Source: Gemmatimonadota bacterium
GTDB lineage: Bacteria > Gemmatimonadota > Gemmatimonadetes > Longimicrobiales > Gaopeijiaceae
Length of the DNA stretch: 57,742 bases
Reading direction: 5' to 3'
NCBI GenBank assembly: GCA_022826005.1
Contig: JAJDVT010000053.1
Location: 1-57,742, forward strand
Shown here: positions 7,268 through 16,797 of the stretch, in pieces
How positions within the stretch are numbered: the stretch's first letter is position 1
Layout of the letters: each line of letters starts with the position of its first letter
Translations under genes and position numbers: made by a program
The notes under the pieces: model-generated
Seen by the model: only the letters and a program-made list of their open reading frames with translations
Database searches by the model: none
Told to the model about the DNA's origin: nothing

Positions 7268-8769
7268 TGAGGCAGGCTCGACCGTTCCCCGCCCTCCGTG
7301 CGACGTGGAGGTTGCTGGCGGTGGCCTTGCTGGGTGGCGGGGTCTGGGTCTCGGGCTGCGGGGATGGCGCGACCGAACCCCCCTCAACCCCCGATCTGCG
7401 TCGACCGACCACGGTGACGGTCACGCCCGCGACCGCCCAGCTCGTCACCCTGGACGCCACCGTGCAGCTCACCGCACAGGTCCGCGACCAAAACGGGGAG
7501 GCGATGCCGGGAGCCACCGTGACCTGGGCCAGCGCCGATACTGCCGTGGCAACCGTGAGTTCAGCGGGGCTGGTGACGGCCGTGGGCAACGGAAAGGTCT
7601 CGATCGCGGCCCGAACAGGCTCCGCCTCCGGGACGGCGACGGTGACGGTGGTCGACTTCACCGCGCTGCTGCGCGTTTTCGCGGACCGGCACGGCATTGG
7701 TGCCGCAGCGCTCGCGGTGATGAAAAACGGGGAGATTGTCAACGGGGGCGCGGTCGGTTTCATGGATGCGGAGCGCCAGGTGTCCATCCGCCAGGACGTA
7801 ATGATGAGGCTCGCGAGCGTCTCCAAGCCCATCACGGCTGCCGCGATCCGCACCCTGGCGAACGCCGGCAGGCTGGCCCTGGACGACCGTGTCTTCGAGC
7901 TGGGGCAAGGCGAAGGCGGGCTACTGGATTTCGACCCGTTTCCGCAACTGGGCGATTCCCGTCTCGCGGACGTAACGGTGCTGCACCTGCTTCAGCATCG
8001 GGGTGGCTGGGACCGGGAGACCGCCGGGGATCTCACCTATCGGGAAATCGAGATCGCGCAGGCGATGTCCATCTCAAGCCCACCCGGACGAAAGAATACG
8101 GTGCGCTACATCCTCGGCCAGCCCCTGCAGTTCGCACCTGGATCCCGGCGCGCCTACTCCAATATCGGTTACCTCGTGCTTGGCCTCATTGTCGAGGAGG
8201 CATCCGGCCAGGACTACATCACCTATGTGCGCGAGAACATCTTCACACCCCTCGATGTTCCGGCCGGGGACGTCATTCAGGGCCGGACTTTCCCCGAGGC
8301 CCGTAGCGACCGGGAGCCGTGGTACGACGGCGAGGGGTTTGCCCGGAACGTTTACGACCCGTCCGGGCCTCTCGTACGATGGCCAGACGGAGGATGGGAC
8401 CACGAAGCCAGGATCGCTCAAGGAGGTCTGGTCGCGTCCACACGGGCGATACTGGCCTTTCTCGATGCCTACCAGGTCGCTGGAGATGATATCGGTCGCC
8501 GTCGCCGGGGTGGAGAAGGCGAGCAGTGGTGGTGGTACCACACCGGCAGCCTCTCGGGCACCAACACGCTGGCCCTTCAGCGCGGGAACGGAATCAATTA
8601 CGTGGCTCTCTTCAATCGCCGTGCGTCGCGAGGGGATCCGAGTTACGCAGGACTGTTCAGGGAGGCCATGGAGGAGCTGCTCGCCGAGTTGGCAGGGACA
8701 GCCATGGCCGACGCCACGTCCATTTCGTCGATTTCGATGAACCCGGCCAAGCCGATCCTTCACCGATGA
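7267..8769 (+). CDS. Lipoprotein with Ig-like (BIG2) domain and beta-lactamase-family serine hydrolase domain
   Basis: This 500-residue protein has a signal with lipobox VSGC (Cys 31), then a BIG2-type Ig-like domain at about 48-128 (TVTVTPATAQLVTLDATVQL, ending VSIAARTGSASGTATVTVVD). A serine beta-lactamase/class C-like domain follows, with SVSK (Ser184/Lys187), YSN (Tyr297) and HTGSLSG near residue 425. All three catalytic motifs are intact. Such enzymes hydrolyse peptides, esters or beta-lactams; the substrate is not deducible. The ATG overlaps the stop of the 59-residue gene. Bases 8770-8934 after it hold no feature that I can support. Confidence 0.88.
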   Translation: MRQARPFPALRATWRLLAVALLGGGVWVSGCGDGATEPPSTPDLRRPTTVTVTPATAQLVTLDATVQLTAQVRDQNGEAMPGATVTWASADTAVATVSSAGLVTAVGNGKVSIAARTGSASGTATVTVVDFTALLRVFADRHGIGAAALAVMKNGEIVNGGAVGFMDAERQVSIRQDVMMRLASVSKPITAAAIRTLANAGRLALDDRVFELGQGEGGLLDFDPFPQLGDSRLADVTVLHLLQHRGGWDRETAGDLTYREIEIAQAMSISSPPGRKNTVRYILGQPLQFAPGSRRAYSNIGYLVLGLIVEEASGQDYITYVRENIFTPLDVPAGDVIQGRTFPEARSDREPWYDGEGFARNVYDPSGPLVRWPDGGWDHEARIAQGGLVASTRAILAFLDAYQVAGDDIGRRRRGGEGEQWWWYHTGSLSGTNTLALQRGNGINYVALFNRRASRGDPSYAGLFREAMEELLAELAGTAMADATSISSISMNPAKPILHR

Positions 8770-8934
8770 GACGTCGCCCGCCGGGGGCATCCACGGGCAG
8801 ATCAGTGGTGACAATGCCAAGCGCGGATGCATCGCCGTACGAACGCAGCGGATGCTTATTCCGCGGCCTGCCAGTCATCGAAACAATGCGGCCACCACCC
8901 CCCGGAGATGGCGACCCTTCGAGGCCCCGATCGC

Positions 8935-10134
8935 TCACCCACCCCGGTCGAGGCGGTGAACCCGTACGGTCGGTACACCCAATGCGTCCCGGTGAATACC
9001 GTAGACGCGGCCTCGCGCGACCTGGCTGAGCCTGAAGCCGTCGGGCATCCGGACCACCCCGAGCCACCGTCCCGCAGCGCTGAGGACGGTCCATCGTTCG
9101 GGCGCGGGATCGGTTGGTGGGAACGCGCGCACCCAGATGTTTCCCTCGTCGTCGGCAAGCAACAGGTCGAAGAAGGGCTTGTGCTCCGGCAGCCAGGGAA
9201 GATCGCTGAGCTGTATCCGGACGCCGCTCTCAAGACCGACCTCCTGTTCCTCATTCCACCGCTGCCTCTCCTCGGCGGTGATGGGATCGGGTGTCGCGTG
9301 CCAGCGGAGGATGCGTTTCAGTTCCCCGCCGGGAGCGACGATGCGAAGCTCTGCCCGCAGGGAGTACCCGTACAGCAGATCGTCACCCGTCAACAGGATG
9401 GGAAGGACGCGGGTGGTCCACGGGACGCTCCGGGTGAAAAAGCCGCCGTACCGATACACGTGCCGGTCGGGTACGCGCGCGACCGTGTCCCGCCCGATGA
9501 ACGACTCGTCCGTCCACGCGAGATCCCAGTGGGTCAGTCCCTCCGGTCCCTCCGGATCCCGTGCCCGGTACGGATCGTCGATGACAACAAAGCGGCGGCA
9601 ATCACCGGATCTGAGAAAGACACTCAGGGGCATCCGGGTCCGGCCGTCGACCATCGCCAGGCGGCGAATGAAGCGGCCTTCGGAATCGAAGAGATTGTAC
9701 GCAGCCTGGTCCGCCGCGATGATCGTGTCCCCCTCGCAGGTGTACACCGACGAGAAGTCCCTGAGTTCGCCCGGACCCTCACCCTGCCCTCCGAACCGAT
9801 GGGTGAACTGCCCCACGGAATCGAAGATCGTCACCTCCGATGTGGTGATATCGCCGACCACCAGGCTGCCGTTGGAGAGGACGTGCACCCGCCGGATCCG
9901 CCCCCAGGGCGGGTGGTTCGGATCTTCGCCCCCCGTCGCTCCTGCGCCGATCGCCAACTCCGGCTCGGCGACGACCGTCCAGCCCCGCTCAGCATCCCAC
10001 TCCGGCAAAAAGCTCTCCAGGATCGCGACCCCGGCGCTGTCGGTCTGAACGAAGCCGGGGGCTGCGGTTGGGCCATCGCAGGCGGCTGACAGGCAGGCCA
10101 GAAGCAGGACGGTCGCTGCACGCATGACTTTCAT
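8935..10134 (-). CDS. 6-bladed beta-propeller lipoprotein (BP-5)
   Basis: The start at 10134 is chosen because MKVMRAATVLLLACLSAACD forms a clean lipoprotein signal (Cys 19) behind GGTGTGAG; the longer upstream frame has no such signal. The 399-residue product has GGQGEGPGELRDFSS at about residues 92-106. A 'DSAGVAILES' opening strand is shared with BP-7 and BP-8, and the last blade reads RDALGVPTVRVHRLD. The closing strand shows the usual x-x-L-x-VP pattern. It is transcribed toward the serine hydrolase gene (convergent). Confidence 0.84.
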   Translation of the reverse strand: MKVMRAATVLLLACLSAACDGPTAAPGFVQTDSAGVAILESFLPEWDAERGWTVVAEPELAIGAGATGGEDPNHPPWGRIRRVHVLSNGSLVVGDITTSEVTIFDSVGQFTHRFGGQGEGPGELRDFSSVYTCEGDTIIAADQAAYNLFDSEGRFIRRLAMVDGRTRMPLSVFLRSGDCRRFVVIDDPYRARDPEGPEGLTHWDLAWTDESFIGRDTVARVPDRHVYRYGGFFTRSVPWTTRVLPILLTGDDLLYGYSLRAELRIVAPGGELKRILRWHATPDPITAEERQRWNEEQEVGLESGVRIQLSDLPWLPEHKPFFDLLLADDEGNIWVRAFPPTDPAPERWTVLSAAGRWLGVVRMPDGFRLSQVARGRVYGIHRDALGVPTVRVHRLDRGG

Positions 10135-10310
10135 GGAGCTCACACCTTTCCAGCAACCGATTCGCACGGGACCTTGCCGAACTACACCGATGCGGTACGC
10201 AACGTAACGATCGAGGCACGGGAACGCACGGTAAACCTTGAAGGCGCGGTGGCGTCGCGACGTGCCCACGGGAGGCCGCCGAGTTCCGGTCGGTTCGAGC
10301 CACCACCTCG

Positions 10311-10359
10311 GCTCTCTGCCCTATAGTGGCACGAACCCCCCGATCCGTTGGGTGGCCCG
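10311..10359. repeat. About 50-bp dispersed repeat, copy 1
   Basis: The sequence running from GCTCTCTGCCCTATAGTGGC to GTTGGGTGGCCCG recurs at 22068-22117 with about six differences and one 1-base gap. Both copies lie just beside beta-propeller sequence. The core ACGAACCCCCCGATC is identical. The function is unknown. Confidence 0.6.
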
Positions 10360-10384
10360 CGCCGAGGTTAGCGCCAGGTCGCAG

Positions 10385-10510
10385 GCCGGTGGATTCCGAA
10401 CGGAGTACGTGCCCTTCAGTCCGGCGGCCCTGTGGGCGGGCCACCCCCACGGGGGGACCGTGAAGGGCGTCTCAAGCGACTACCGCATCGATCTGCACCT
10501 TGGGGAGTGA
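10385..10510 (+). pseudogene. Internal fragment of a BP-2-like beta-propeller gene
   Basis: The plus strand encodes GGFRTEYVPFSPAALWAGHP, then HGGTVKGVSSDYRIDLHLGE before a stop. This is nearly the same as BP-2 residues around 190-230 (GRGLRTEQVPFSPEALWAGH). No other part of the gene is nearby. The fragment overlaps the 3' end of the TPR gene on the other strand and may have arrived by a duplication that truncated it. Confidence 0.7.
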
Positions 10511-11366
10511 GTCCTTCCCCCAACCGGGGCAACAACACTTCGCGCACCCACACATAACCGGGCTCCAGTTCCAGCGCCCGCTCATACGCGGCGCGGGCCT
10601 CGTCGGCCTGACCCAACGCAGCATGCGTCTGCCCGAGCCACGCGTAGGTCTCGGCGTGACCCCAGGCGGGCAGCGGCGATTCCGGCGCATCCTCCGCGAA
10701 CAACTCGATTGCGGCGAGGAAGTGCTCCAGCGCGGCTTCGTGACCACCCCCGAACATGCTTGGTGTGTGGAACGCCGAAATCCCTTCCAGCAGCCTGACG
10801 CGAGGGTTGTCGGGTCCCAGGGCCTTCGCGCGGCCCATCGCTGCACCCGATCGCATTCCCAGGGTCATCGCCGAAGCGGCGCCATCGATCCGCATGCCGA
10901 GCGCGGACGACAGCAGAGCGTGCGATTCGGCGATCGGTTGGATTTCGATCGATCTCTCGAGAAACGACTCGGCCTCTTCGAGCGACCCGTGGGCCGCGCG
11001 CACGTCGGTCTCCATCGTTCGCTCGGCGAGTAGGTACAGCGCATAGCCCATGTAATGGTTGAGCAAAGCGTCGTCCGGGAAGGCGGTCACCGCCCGGCGG
11101 GCAAGGATCACCGAGTGCCCCAACGCATCGTCGTCACCCGCGATGCTCGCTTCGTCGAGTCCCGCGCGCAGGCGCTCGGCGAGTTCGACGGGATCCAGAG
11201 TCTGGGCGGCCAGCCCGCGGGGCGCGCCGAGCTGGAAGGTGCCGGCAAGCAGGAGAGCGAGGGCAGGCAGGAGGACGGAGTGGCGAAGCACAACGGAGGC
11301 CCGGGGGACGGGAGGGGCCGGCATGGGCGGCGGCGTGACGTGTGAAGGCTTGCATGAACCGGACAC
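10416..11366 (-). CDS. Secreted TPR-repeat protein with altered C-terminus
   Basis: The GTG at 11366 is placed well behind AAGGAGAG. A signal peptide (VVLRHSVLLPALALLLAG, ending LAAQ) precedes tetratricopeptide helices: ALLNHYMGYALYLLAERTME, SLEEAESFLERSIEIQP, and a final canonical TPR, HAALGQADEARAAYERALEL. The native protein probably ended soon after VREVLLPRLGEG, at about 10505. The last 30 residues (GSRLRRPSRSPRGGGPPTG) come from reading the complement of a propeller fragment, so the C-terminus has been replaced. It follows the TonB-receptor remnant in the same orientation, and such pairs act in outer-membrane uptake. Confidence 0.7.
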   Translation of the reverse strand: MSGSCKPSHVTPPPMPAPPVPRASVVLRHSVLLPALALLLAGTFQLGAPRGLAAQTLDPVELAERLRAGLDEASIAGDDDALGHSVILARRAVTAFPDDALLNHYMGYALYLLAERTMETDVRAAHGSLEEAESFLERSIEIQPIAESHALLSSALGMRIDGAASAMTLGMRSGAAMGRAKALGPDNPRVRLLEGISAFHTPSMFGGGHEAALEHFLAAIELFAEDAPESPLPAWGHAETYAWLGQTHAALGQADEARAAYERALELEPGYVWVREVLLPRLGEGLTPQGADRCGSRLRRPSRSPRGGGPPTGPPD

Positions 11367-11387
11367 GATTCTCTCCTTGTTTGAGGT

Positions 11388-11780
11388 TCAGAACGGCAGC
11401 GTGGTCGTGACTCCGAAGTAGATGCTCCGAGGGAACGGGGTCTTGAGGGGGATTCGCTCGGAGTAGTCACGGCTGTAGCGATACTCCCTGACGTTCGGCC
11501 GGTCGAGCGAATTCATGACGGAAACGAAAAAGACGGTGGTGTTGTCGGACCAGTAGCTCTGCAGCACACTCGCCGACAGATCGATCCTGGCGTAGCGGGG
11601 CAGCCGCTCGGACAGGGGGGCGCCGTAGACGGGCTCCCACAACCCGCGATTCGGGTCGAAAGCCGCATCAAGCACGGGAGTGAAGGGCACTCCGGTAGCG
11701 GCGCGGTAGGCCACACCCGCGTCGAGCCAGTTCCCGACGCCGCGGTTGCGTCGTCCCGACGTGACGGAATGGAACGATTG
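11388..11780 (-). pseudogene. C-terminal remnant of a TonB-dependent outer-membrane receptor
   Basis: The minus strand encodes the last strands of a 22-stranded barrel: YRAATGVPFTPV, LSERLPRYARIDLSASV, NSLDRPNVREYRYSRDYSER and FPRSIYFGVTTTLPF, ending in the terminal Phe typical of outer-membrane proteins. Only about 130 of the usual 700-1000 residues remain. The frame upstream of about 11780 loses similarity and abuts BP-6 on the opposite strand, suggesting that BP-6 and its flank replaced the receptor's 5' part. Confidence 0.7.
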
Positions 11781-11880
11781 AGGCGCCGCGCGCGTAGTGC
11801 AGGCGTTGCAGGGGCTCCACAGCCCCAGCCCGAGCGGAAGCTCGGAGCCGGAGCGTACTTCGCAAGGAAGGGTTTGCAGG

Positions 11881-13200
11881 ATGTTCCAACCGATCGTAAG
11901 CCTTACGGCACCCCTTGTTCGCAACCCGGGTCACTCCCGTGCAGACGGACGCCAGCCGCTCGCCATGTCGCTGATGGCCGCGGGGACCATGGCGCTTGCC
12001 TGGACCGGCACGTTGTCGTCGGTCGCCCAGGCCCAGGATCGGCCGCTGACGCCGGACCTGACCGAGGTCTATCGCGCGGGCGGACTCACCGCACCCGACT
12101 GGGCGCAATTCACCAGCCCGTCCCGCATGGGCTTCGATGCCCGGGGCAACCTGTACGTCCTGGACCGTGAGGCTTCGCACGTGGTGGTCATCGATTCCAA
12201 CGGGGACCTGGTGATGACTGTCGGCCGGGAGGGAGAGGGACCGGGAGAATTCCAGGGCCCATCCGACCTCGTGGTCTGGCGCGACGGCCGCTTCGTCGTG
12301 GTCGATCAAATGCACGCCGCGTACCAGCTCTTCGGGCCGAGCGGCGCCCTGGAGCGGTACGTCAGGATGAGTGCCACTGCAAGTGAAGCCGGCCTGGCCG
12401 CAGCGCGGAACAAGCTCAGGGCCGATCCAGTGGGCGGGTCGCTGATCGCCGAAGGACCCGGGCTGGGAGCCATGCTCTTCTCGGTGTTTGCGGAGGAGTT
12501 CGGCGGCGATCAGGTCGATGTCATTGGAGAGATCGGGAAGCTGGAACGGTTGGACCTGAGCGGAGAGGTCGCCGTTGCGGAAGCTATCGCGCGGGCGAGG
12601 GTGATCCCCCCTGCGGACCTTGAGCAGGACCGTCCGTACTTCGCACCCGAAGTGACCTGGGACGTGCTGCCCGACGGCACCATCGGCTACTTCGACTCCA
12701 CGGCCTATGAGATCAATCTTGTCGATCCCGATGGCAGTGCGAAGGGTGTGCTCGAACGCCCGCTGCATCCCGACGCCGTCACTCCACGGATTCGCTCGGC
12801 CGTGATCGAGCACCTGATCGAGCGGTTCGATGAGGAGTCGGCGGAACTGATCGCCGAAATGCCGGCGGAACTCGCGGACGCCTTGCCCGCAGGTGTCATC
12901 GAGGAGGCGCGGGAGGAAATCGGCAATACGGAATTCTACCCCGAGGTCCCGGTGTTGCGGGGACTGCGGGCTACCTGGGACGGTTCCTTCTGGGTTCAGC
13001 GGCGGGGCGATGAGCCGTGGGACGACGAGGGGCCAATCGATGTCCTGGGGCCGGACGGCCGGTACCGCGGAACGCTCGCTGCGGGTGCTCCGGGGATGCC
13101 GATGGCATTCGGACCGGATGGTCTGGTTGCATTCGTGGAGCGAGACGAGCTGGATGTGCCCACGATTGTGGTCAGGAGGTTGCCGGAAGAGGTGCGGTAG
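11881..13200 (+). CDS. 6-bladed beta-propeller secreted protein (BP-6)
   Basis: This 439-residue protein has a signal ending SSVAQAQD (signal peptidase I type, not a lipoprotein). The loop [15 protein letters not shown] is at about residues 114-128, and an extra acidic helical insertion lies at about 270-345 ([20 protein letters not shown]). It closes with [18 protein letters not shown], the textbook last strand of this family. The insertion is shared with the broken BP-10 at 32312, so the two form a subfamily. The ATG at 11881 is preceded by GCAGG. Confidence 0.83.
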   Translation: MFQPIVSLTAPLVRNPGHSRADGRQPLAMSLMAAGTMALAWTGTLSSVAQAQDRPLTPDLTEVYRAGGLTAPDWAQFTSPSRMGFDARGNLYVLDREASHVVVIDSNGDLVMTVGREGEGPGEFQGPSDLVVWRDGRFVVVDQMHAAYQLFGPSGALERYVRMSATASEAGLAAARNKLRADPVGGSLIAEGPGLGAMLFSVFAEEFGGDQVDVIGEIGKLERLDLSGEVAVAEAIARARVIPPADLEQDRPYFAPEVTWDVLPDGTIGYFDSTAYEINLVDPDGSAKGVLERPLHPDAVTPRIRSAVIEHLIERFDEESAELIAEMPAELADALPAGVIEEAREEIGNTEFYPEVPVLRGLRATWDGSFWVQRRGDEPWDDEGPIDVLGPDGRYRGTLAAGAPGMPMAFGPDGLVAFVERDELDVPTIVVRRLPEEVR

Positions 13201-13298
13201 GGGGGAAAGACCCCACCTTCGCTACCGGTTCGCGCGGTCGGGGCGGATGAAGAGACGCTCTTTCGTTTGGGGGCCTCGCGCCGGTCGGACAGTCGGAA

Positions 13299-14144
13299 TC
13301 AGAACCGCCGAATGACGCTGAGCGTCAGCCCCGTTTCGTGCGAGTCGATGTTCGAATCGACGGTAACGCCCACATCTGCGAACGGCGTGACCCAGTCTTC
13401 CCGGGCGTAGGACAAGTAGCGAGCTTCGATGCGAACCGCGAGTCGCTCGCCCACACGCCTTTCCATCCCGATTCCGGAAATCCATCCTGAAAAGTCGAAG
13501 TCAAGATTCTCGGTGCCCGATTCGAACTCCCCGGGCGCACACGGCTCGGGGGAGAAACAGCCGTTGTAGTCCGTCCTGAGCCGCACATCCGTGAAGCCGA
13601 CTCCCGCCATCAGATACACGCTCAGGTTGCGGGCACGCAGGACACCCGGACCGCCGCCGACCCTGACCGTCGCCATGTATCTCATTGGCTTCTCGACAGT
13701 CCAGGTATCCGGCCAGCTCTCCCCCAACTGCTTCCGCTCCGCCGATACCCCCACTCCGGCGAACTGCGCTTCCAGGGTGCCGCCGTTCCACCCGACGCCC
13801 ACTTCTCCATCCAGGTAGTAGCCATCGCCGGAGACAGGCAGCCGATACCCCGCGTTCAACCCGAGGCCGTAAGAGAGCCAATTCCCGGTGACCTCGTCGC
13901 GAAAAACCCTTCCCCGCCTCGGCTCGGGGACGAGCGTGTTGGGCGCGGTATTGTCAACCGCTTTCTGCATGGTCGCACCGAAGCGTCCCACCGGGAACGA
14001 GAGACCCAGGTAGAAGCCGCCGGACTCGTCCGGCATCGTCTGCGCCCGAGCGGGAATGGCCGAAGCACACAGTACCACGACCAACGCGGAAAGCAACGGA
14101 CCAGCTTCTCGTGCGGGCAATAGACGCAACATGGGAATCCTCAC
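13299..14144 (-). CDS. Outer-membrane beta-barrel protein
   Basis: This 281-residue protein has a signal peptide (LLSALVVVLCASAIPARAQ) and alternating hydrophobic strands typical of small barrels (GFYLGLSFPVGRFGATM, SYGLGLNAGYRLPV, GYYLDGEVGVGWNG). It ends HETGLTLSVIRRF with the terminal Phe recognised by the BAM machinery. A Cys pair in NGCFSPEPCAPG could close an extracellular loop. No enzymatic motif is seen; it may be structural or a porin-like protein. The short stretch 13201-13298 before it holds nothing that I can support. Confidence 0.75.
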   Translation of the reverse strand: MRIPMLRLLPAREAGPLLSALVVVLCASAIPARAQTMPDESGGFYLGLSFPVGRFGATMQKAVDNTAPNTLVPEPRRGRVFRDEVTGNWLSYGLGLNAGYRLPVSGDGYYLDGEVGVGWNGGTLEAQFAGVGVSAERKQLGESWPDTWTVEKPMRYMATVRVGGGPGVLRARNLSVYLMAGVGFTDVRLRTDYNGCFSPEPCAPGEFESGTENLDFDFSGWISGIGMERRVGERLAVRIEARYLSYAREDWVTPFADVGVTVDSNIDSHETGLTLSVIRRF

Positions 14145-14289
14145 TTGACGGATGAAGTCGCTAAGGGTACGTGCTGTGGGGGTAGCGAATGCTGACCTGG
14201 AAGACTACCGCGGTTTGCTGTCGTCGGCGAGGAGGGTACGGTTGGCGTATCTTCATCAATCGCATTCATCCTACCGGAGATTTCGCCTC

Positions 14290-15569
14290 ATGCCGTACAG
14301 GACCGAGCCCTCGCGATGCCAATTCTGGCCCGCCAACGCGGTTTGGACGCCCGCCGTAGCAGCGCTCCTGGCCCTCACCGCCGCGTGCGTTGGCGCGCTC
14401 GCCTGGCAGCCGTACGCGGCGACAGCACAAGCGCTGGCCAACCAGCAGCGCGACAGCGCCGGAATCCGAATTGTCGAGAACGCACGCCCGGAGGACGGAT
14501 CGCGTCTGGGCTGGCGGATCGGGCCACGTCCGGCGGTTTCGATCGGAAGGTGACCGGCGAAGAGCCCTACCTTCTGACCGGCGCATCGGATGCCACACGG
14601 CTGTCGGACGGACGGATCGTAGTCGTCAACCGCCTAACCCGGGAACTGAGGGTGTTCGACGAGGCAGGAATTCACCTGGAAACCTGGGGCGGAACCGGTG
14701 AAGGGCCGGGCGAGTTCACGGCCCTCACCATCTATCACATCGCTCCCCTGGCGGGCGACTCCGTGGTCGTATGGGGCATCTGGCATGACCCCTTCATGAC
14801 GGTCTTCGATCCGGCCGGGAACTACGAGCGCAGCTTTCGCCCGGAGAGAAGCGAACCGGGTGTGGCGGGCGGCCTGATCTCCGTGGAGGTTACGCCCGGC
14901 GGCGCCATTCTGGCCGGACCCAACCGGGTTAGCAATCTCTCGGTCGCCGACGAAGCAACGGTCGAGCTCTGGAACGCGGACGGCCAACTCCTGGCTTCTC
15001 TTGGCACCCACGCCGGCAAGGAACGAATTCACGATGTAGAGAACACGAACACCTACGACGTCATCTTCGGCCGGTCGCTGCTCCATCAACCCTGGGGCGA
15101 CCTGATCGTCGTCGGCCCGAACACTCGCTACGAGATCAAGGCATACGCGCAGGATGGCTCGCTGGCCCGGATCGTCCGTCGCGATCATGTGACGCGCGCG
15201 CCGACCCGGGCACATGTAGAGGCGTACGCCGAGGCATCGGTAGCCCGGATTCCGTCGGCTGAAGAGCGGGAGAGTGCGCTCAGACGACGTTTGAGCAGGC
15301 CGGTCGCCGAACAGTTCCCAGCCTTTGTTTCCGTGATGAGCGATGCGCTGGGTCACCTGTGGGTCGAGGAATTCGCGCCTCCGGGTGAAGAACTGCCCGG
15401 TGTAATCTGGACCGTGTTCGATCCCGAGGGACGGGCGCTGGGCTATGTCGAGACCCCGAAGGAACTCGAGATCTACGAGATCGGGGAGGACTACATCCTG
15501 GGGCGCACGAGGGATGAACTCGACGTCGAGTATATCCAGGCGTGGCCTCTGGACCGCTCGGGGTCGTGA
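14290..15569 (+). pseudogene. 6-bladed beta-propeller protein with frameshift near residue 87 (BP-7)
   Basis: The ATG at 14290 opens MPYRTEPSRCQFW and a signal (VAALLALTAACVGALAW), homologous to BP-4. The reading continues through DSAGIRIVENARPEDGSRLG to RPAVSIGR and stops at TGA. The +1 frame takes over at KVTGEEPYLLTG and runs through GGTGEGPGEFTAL to RDELDVEYIQAWPLD. The break is at about 14550, in GATCGGAAGGTGACC, where one missing A would restore the frame. Either the gene is a recent pseudogene or the base was miscalled; the downstream frame is intact for 330 residues. Confidence 0.78.
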
Positions 15570-15743
15570 CGGGAGACTCAGCCGAACTCGACGATATTCG
15601 GTCCGTGCCCTCCCGGCGGATCAGTGTCCCGTTGCGGGCAAGTCCCGCTTTGACAACATTTGTTTACAGGCTCCGGCTTCGCTGGTTGGCCGGCCTGCCG
15701 GACGCCGGACCCGCGACCCCACACCCGGAGCGGACCGCAAGCC

Positions 15744-16790
15744 ATGAAGAAGAGGAGCAGCGCCCCGAGCCCGTTCGGAATGGCGGCGCTGGACCTGTTC
15801 GCGTCGGCCCTCGGCGCTTTCATCCTGATCGCGGTCGTCATCTTCCCGATGATCGGGAAGGCGGTGCCGGACATCCCGGCCCCGCCCGCTCCGATCATCA
15901 TGGCGGTTCCCACGCCCGACTCGGTCGTTTGTCCGGTGTGTCCCACATGCCCGGTCGTCGCCGCCGTTACGAAGCCGATCGATTGCCCGGTGTGCCCCGC
16001 GTGTCCGGTTCCGGAACCCGTGCCGGTGACGATCTGTCCCGAAGTCGCCGTACCCGACTCGGTCATATGCCCGATCTGCCCTGCGGTGCCCGCCCCCGTC
16101 ATATGCCCGGTCTGCCCTCCGATGCCCGCGCCAGTCATTTGCCCGGAGCCCGCCCCCGCCCCAATCCAGGTGGACGCCCCGCACTTCCGGTTCCCCCACC
16201 TCGACATCATCATCGCCCTGGACATCACCAACAGCATGAGCGGGCAGGTCGCCAACCTGAAGGCGGAGGTCGAGCAGCTCGCCGTCCTTCTGAACCGCAT
16301 CTCGCCCAGCTTCGGCATCGGGATGGTGGCGTTCGGAGATCGCCGGTGGGAGAGCCCGCTGCAACTGTTCCCGCTGCGGGAGCTCTCCGGTGCGGCCGCG
16401 AACCGCGATGCGTTCCGCACCTTCGTGAACGGCCTCTCGGTCGGCATGGGAACAGGAAGAGGCACCAACCCCGACTCGCCCGAGGCCTTCTACGACGCGC
16501 TTTCGGCGGCCTCGCGCATGACCTGGCGGCCACGATCCGAGCGAAGGGTCGTCGTGATGGTGACCGACAACCCGGCGTACAGCAACGAGGTTGATCAATC
16601 CATCCAGGTGGCGACCGTAATCGGCCGACCCGAAGGGCATCGCGTATCCACGGTCTACGTCAAGACCGGAAGCGGGAACCAACCCGCCACGGAGGAGTTT
16701 CTGCGAAGCGTCGCAGAGGCCGGCGGCGGGCAGTACGTGCGGGACGTGGGTGGCTCGCTGACGGTCAACCTGCTTCTGTCCCTGTTCTGA
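15744..16790 (+). CDS. Membrane-anchored VWA protein with TolR/ExbD-like anchor and Cys-Pro linker
   Basis: The start at 15744 gives MKKRSSAPSPFGMAALDLFA followed by a single membrane helix to about residue 38. An Asp (17) sits at its start, as in MotB, TolR and ExbD. Residues 58-140 form a linker with twelve Cys in CPxCP-type units (CPVCPTCP, CPICPAVP, CPVCPPMP). A von Willebrand A domain follows, with MIDAS motif DITNS (Asp160), GRGTNPDSP and VTDNP. The protein likely spans the inner membrane with the VWA domain in the periplasm. It converges on the ExbB-like gene 8 bp away, its probable proton-channel partner. Confidence 0.82.
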   Translation: MKKRSSAPSPFGMAALDLFASALGAFILIAVVIFPMIGKAVPDIPAPPAPIIMAVPTPDSVVCPVCPTCPVVAAVTKPIDCPVCPACPVPEPVPVTICPEVAVPDSVICPICPAVPAPVICPVCPPMPAPVICPEPAPAPIQVDAPHFRFPHLDIIIALDITNSMSGQVANLKAEVEQLAVLLNRISPSFGIGMVAFGDRRWESPLQLFPLRELSGAAANRDAFRTFVNGLSVGMGTGRGTNPDSPEAFYDALSAASRMTWRPRSERRVVVMVTDNPAYSNEVDQSIQVATVIGRPEGHRVSTVYVKTGSGNQPATEEFLRSVAEAGGGQYVRDVGGSLTVNLLLSLF

Positions 16791-16797
16791 CCGGCCG

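Noticed and set aside
5759-7387. 542-residue minus-strand frame opposite BP-4
   Set aside because: It has no signal, domain or ribosome site and is fully antisense to a gene with all family motifs.
10195-10246. Further 21-bp-phased operator copies upstream of BP-5
   Set aside because: GTACGCAAC and GTAAACCTT occur, but they are not spaced at 21 bp and lack the closing GAC/TAC.
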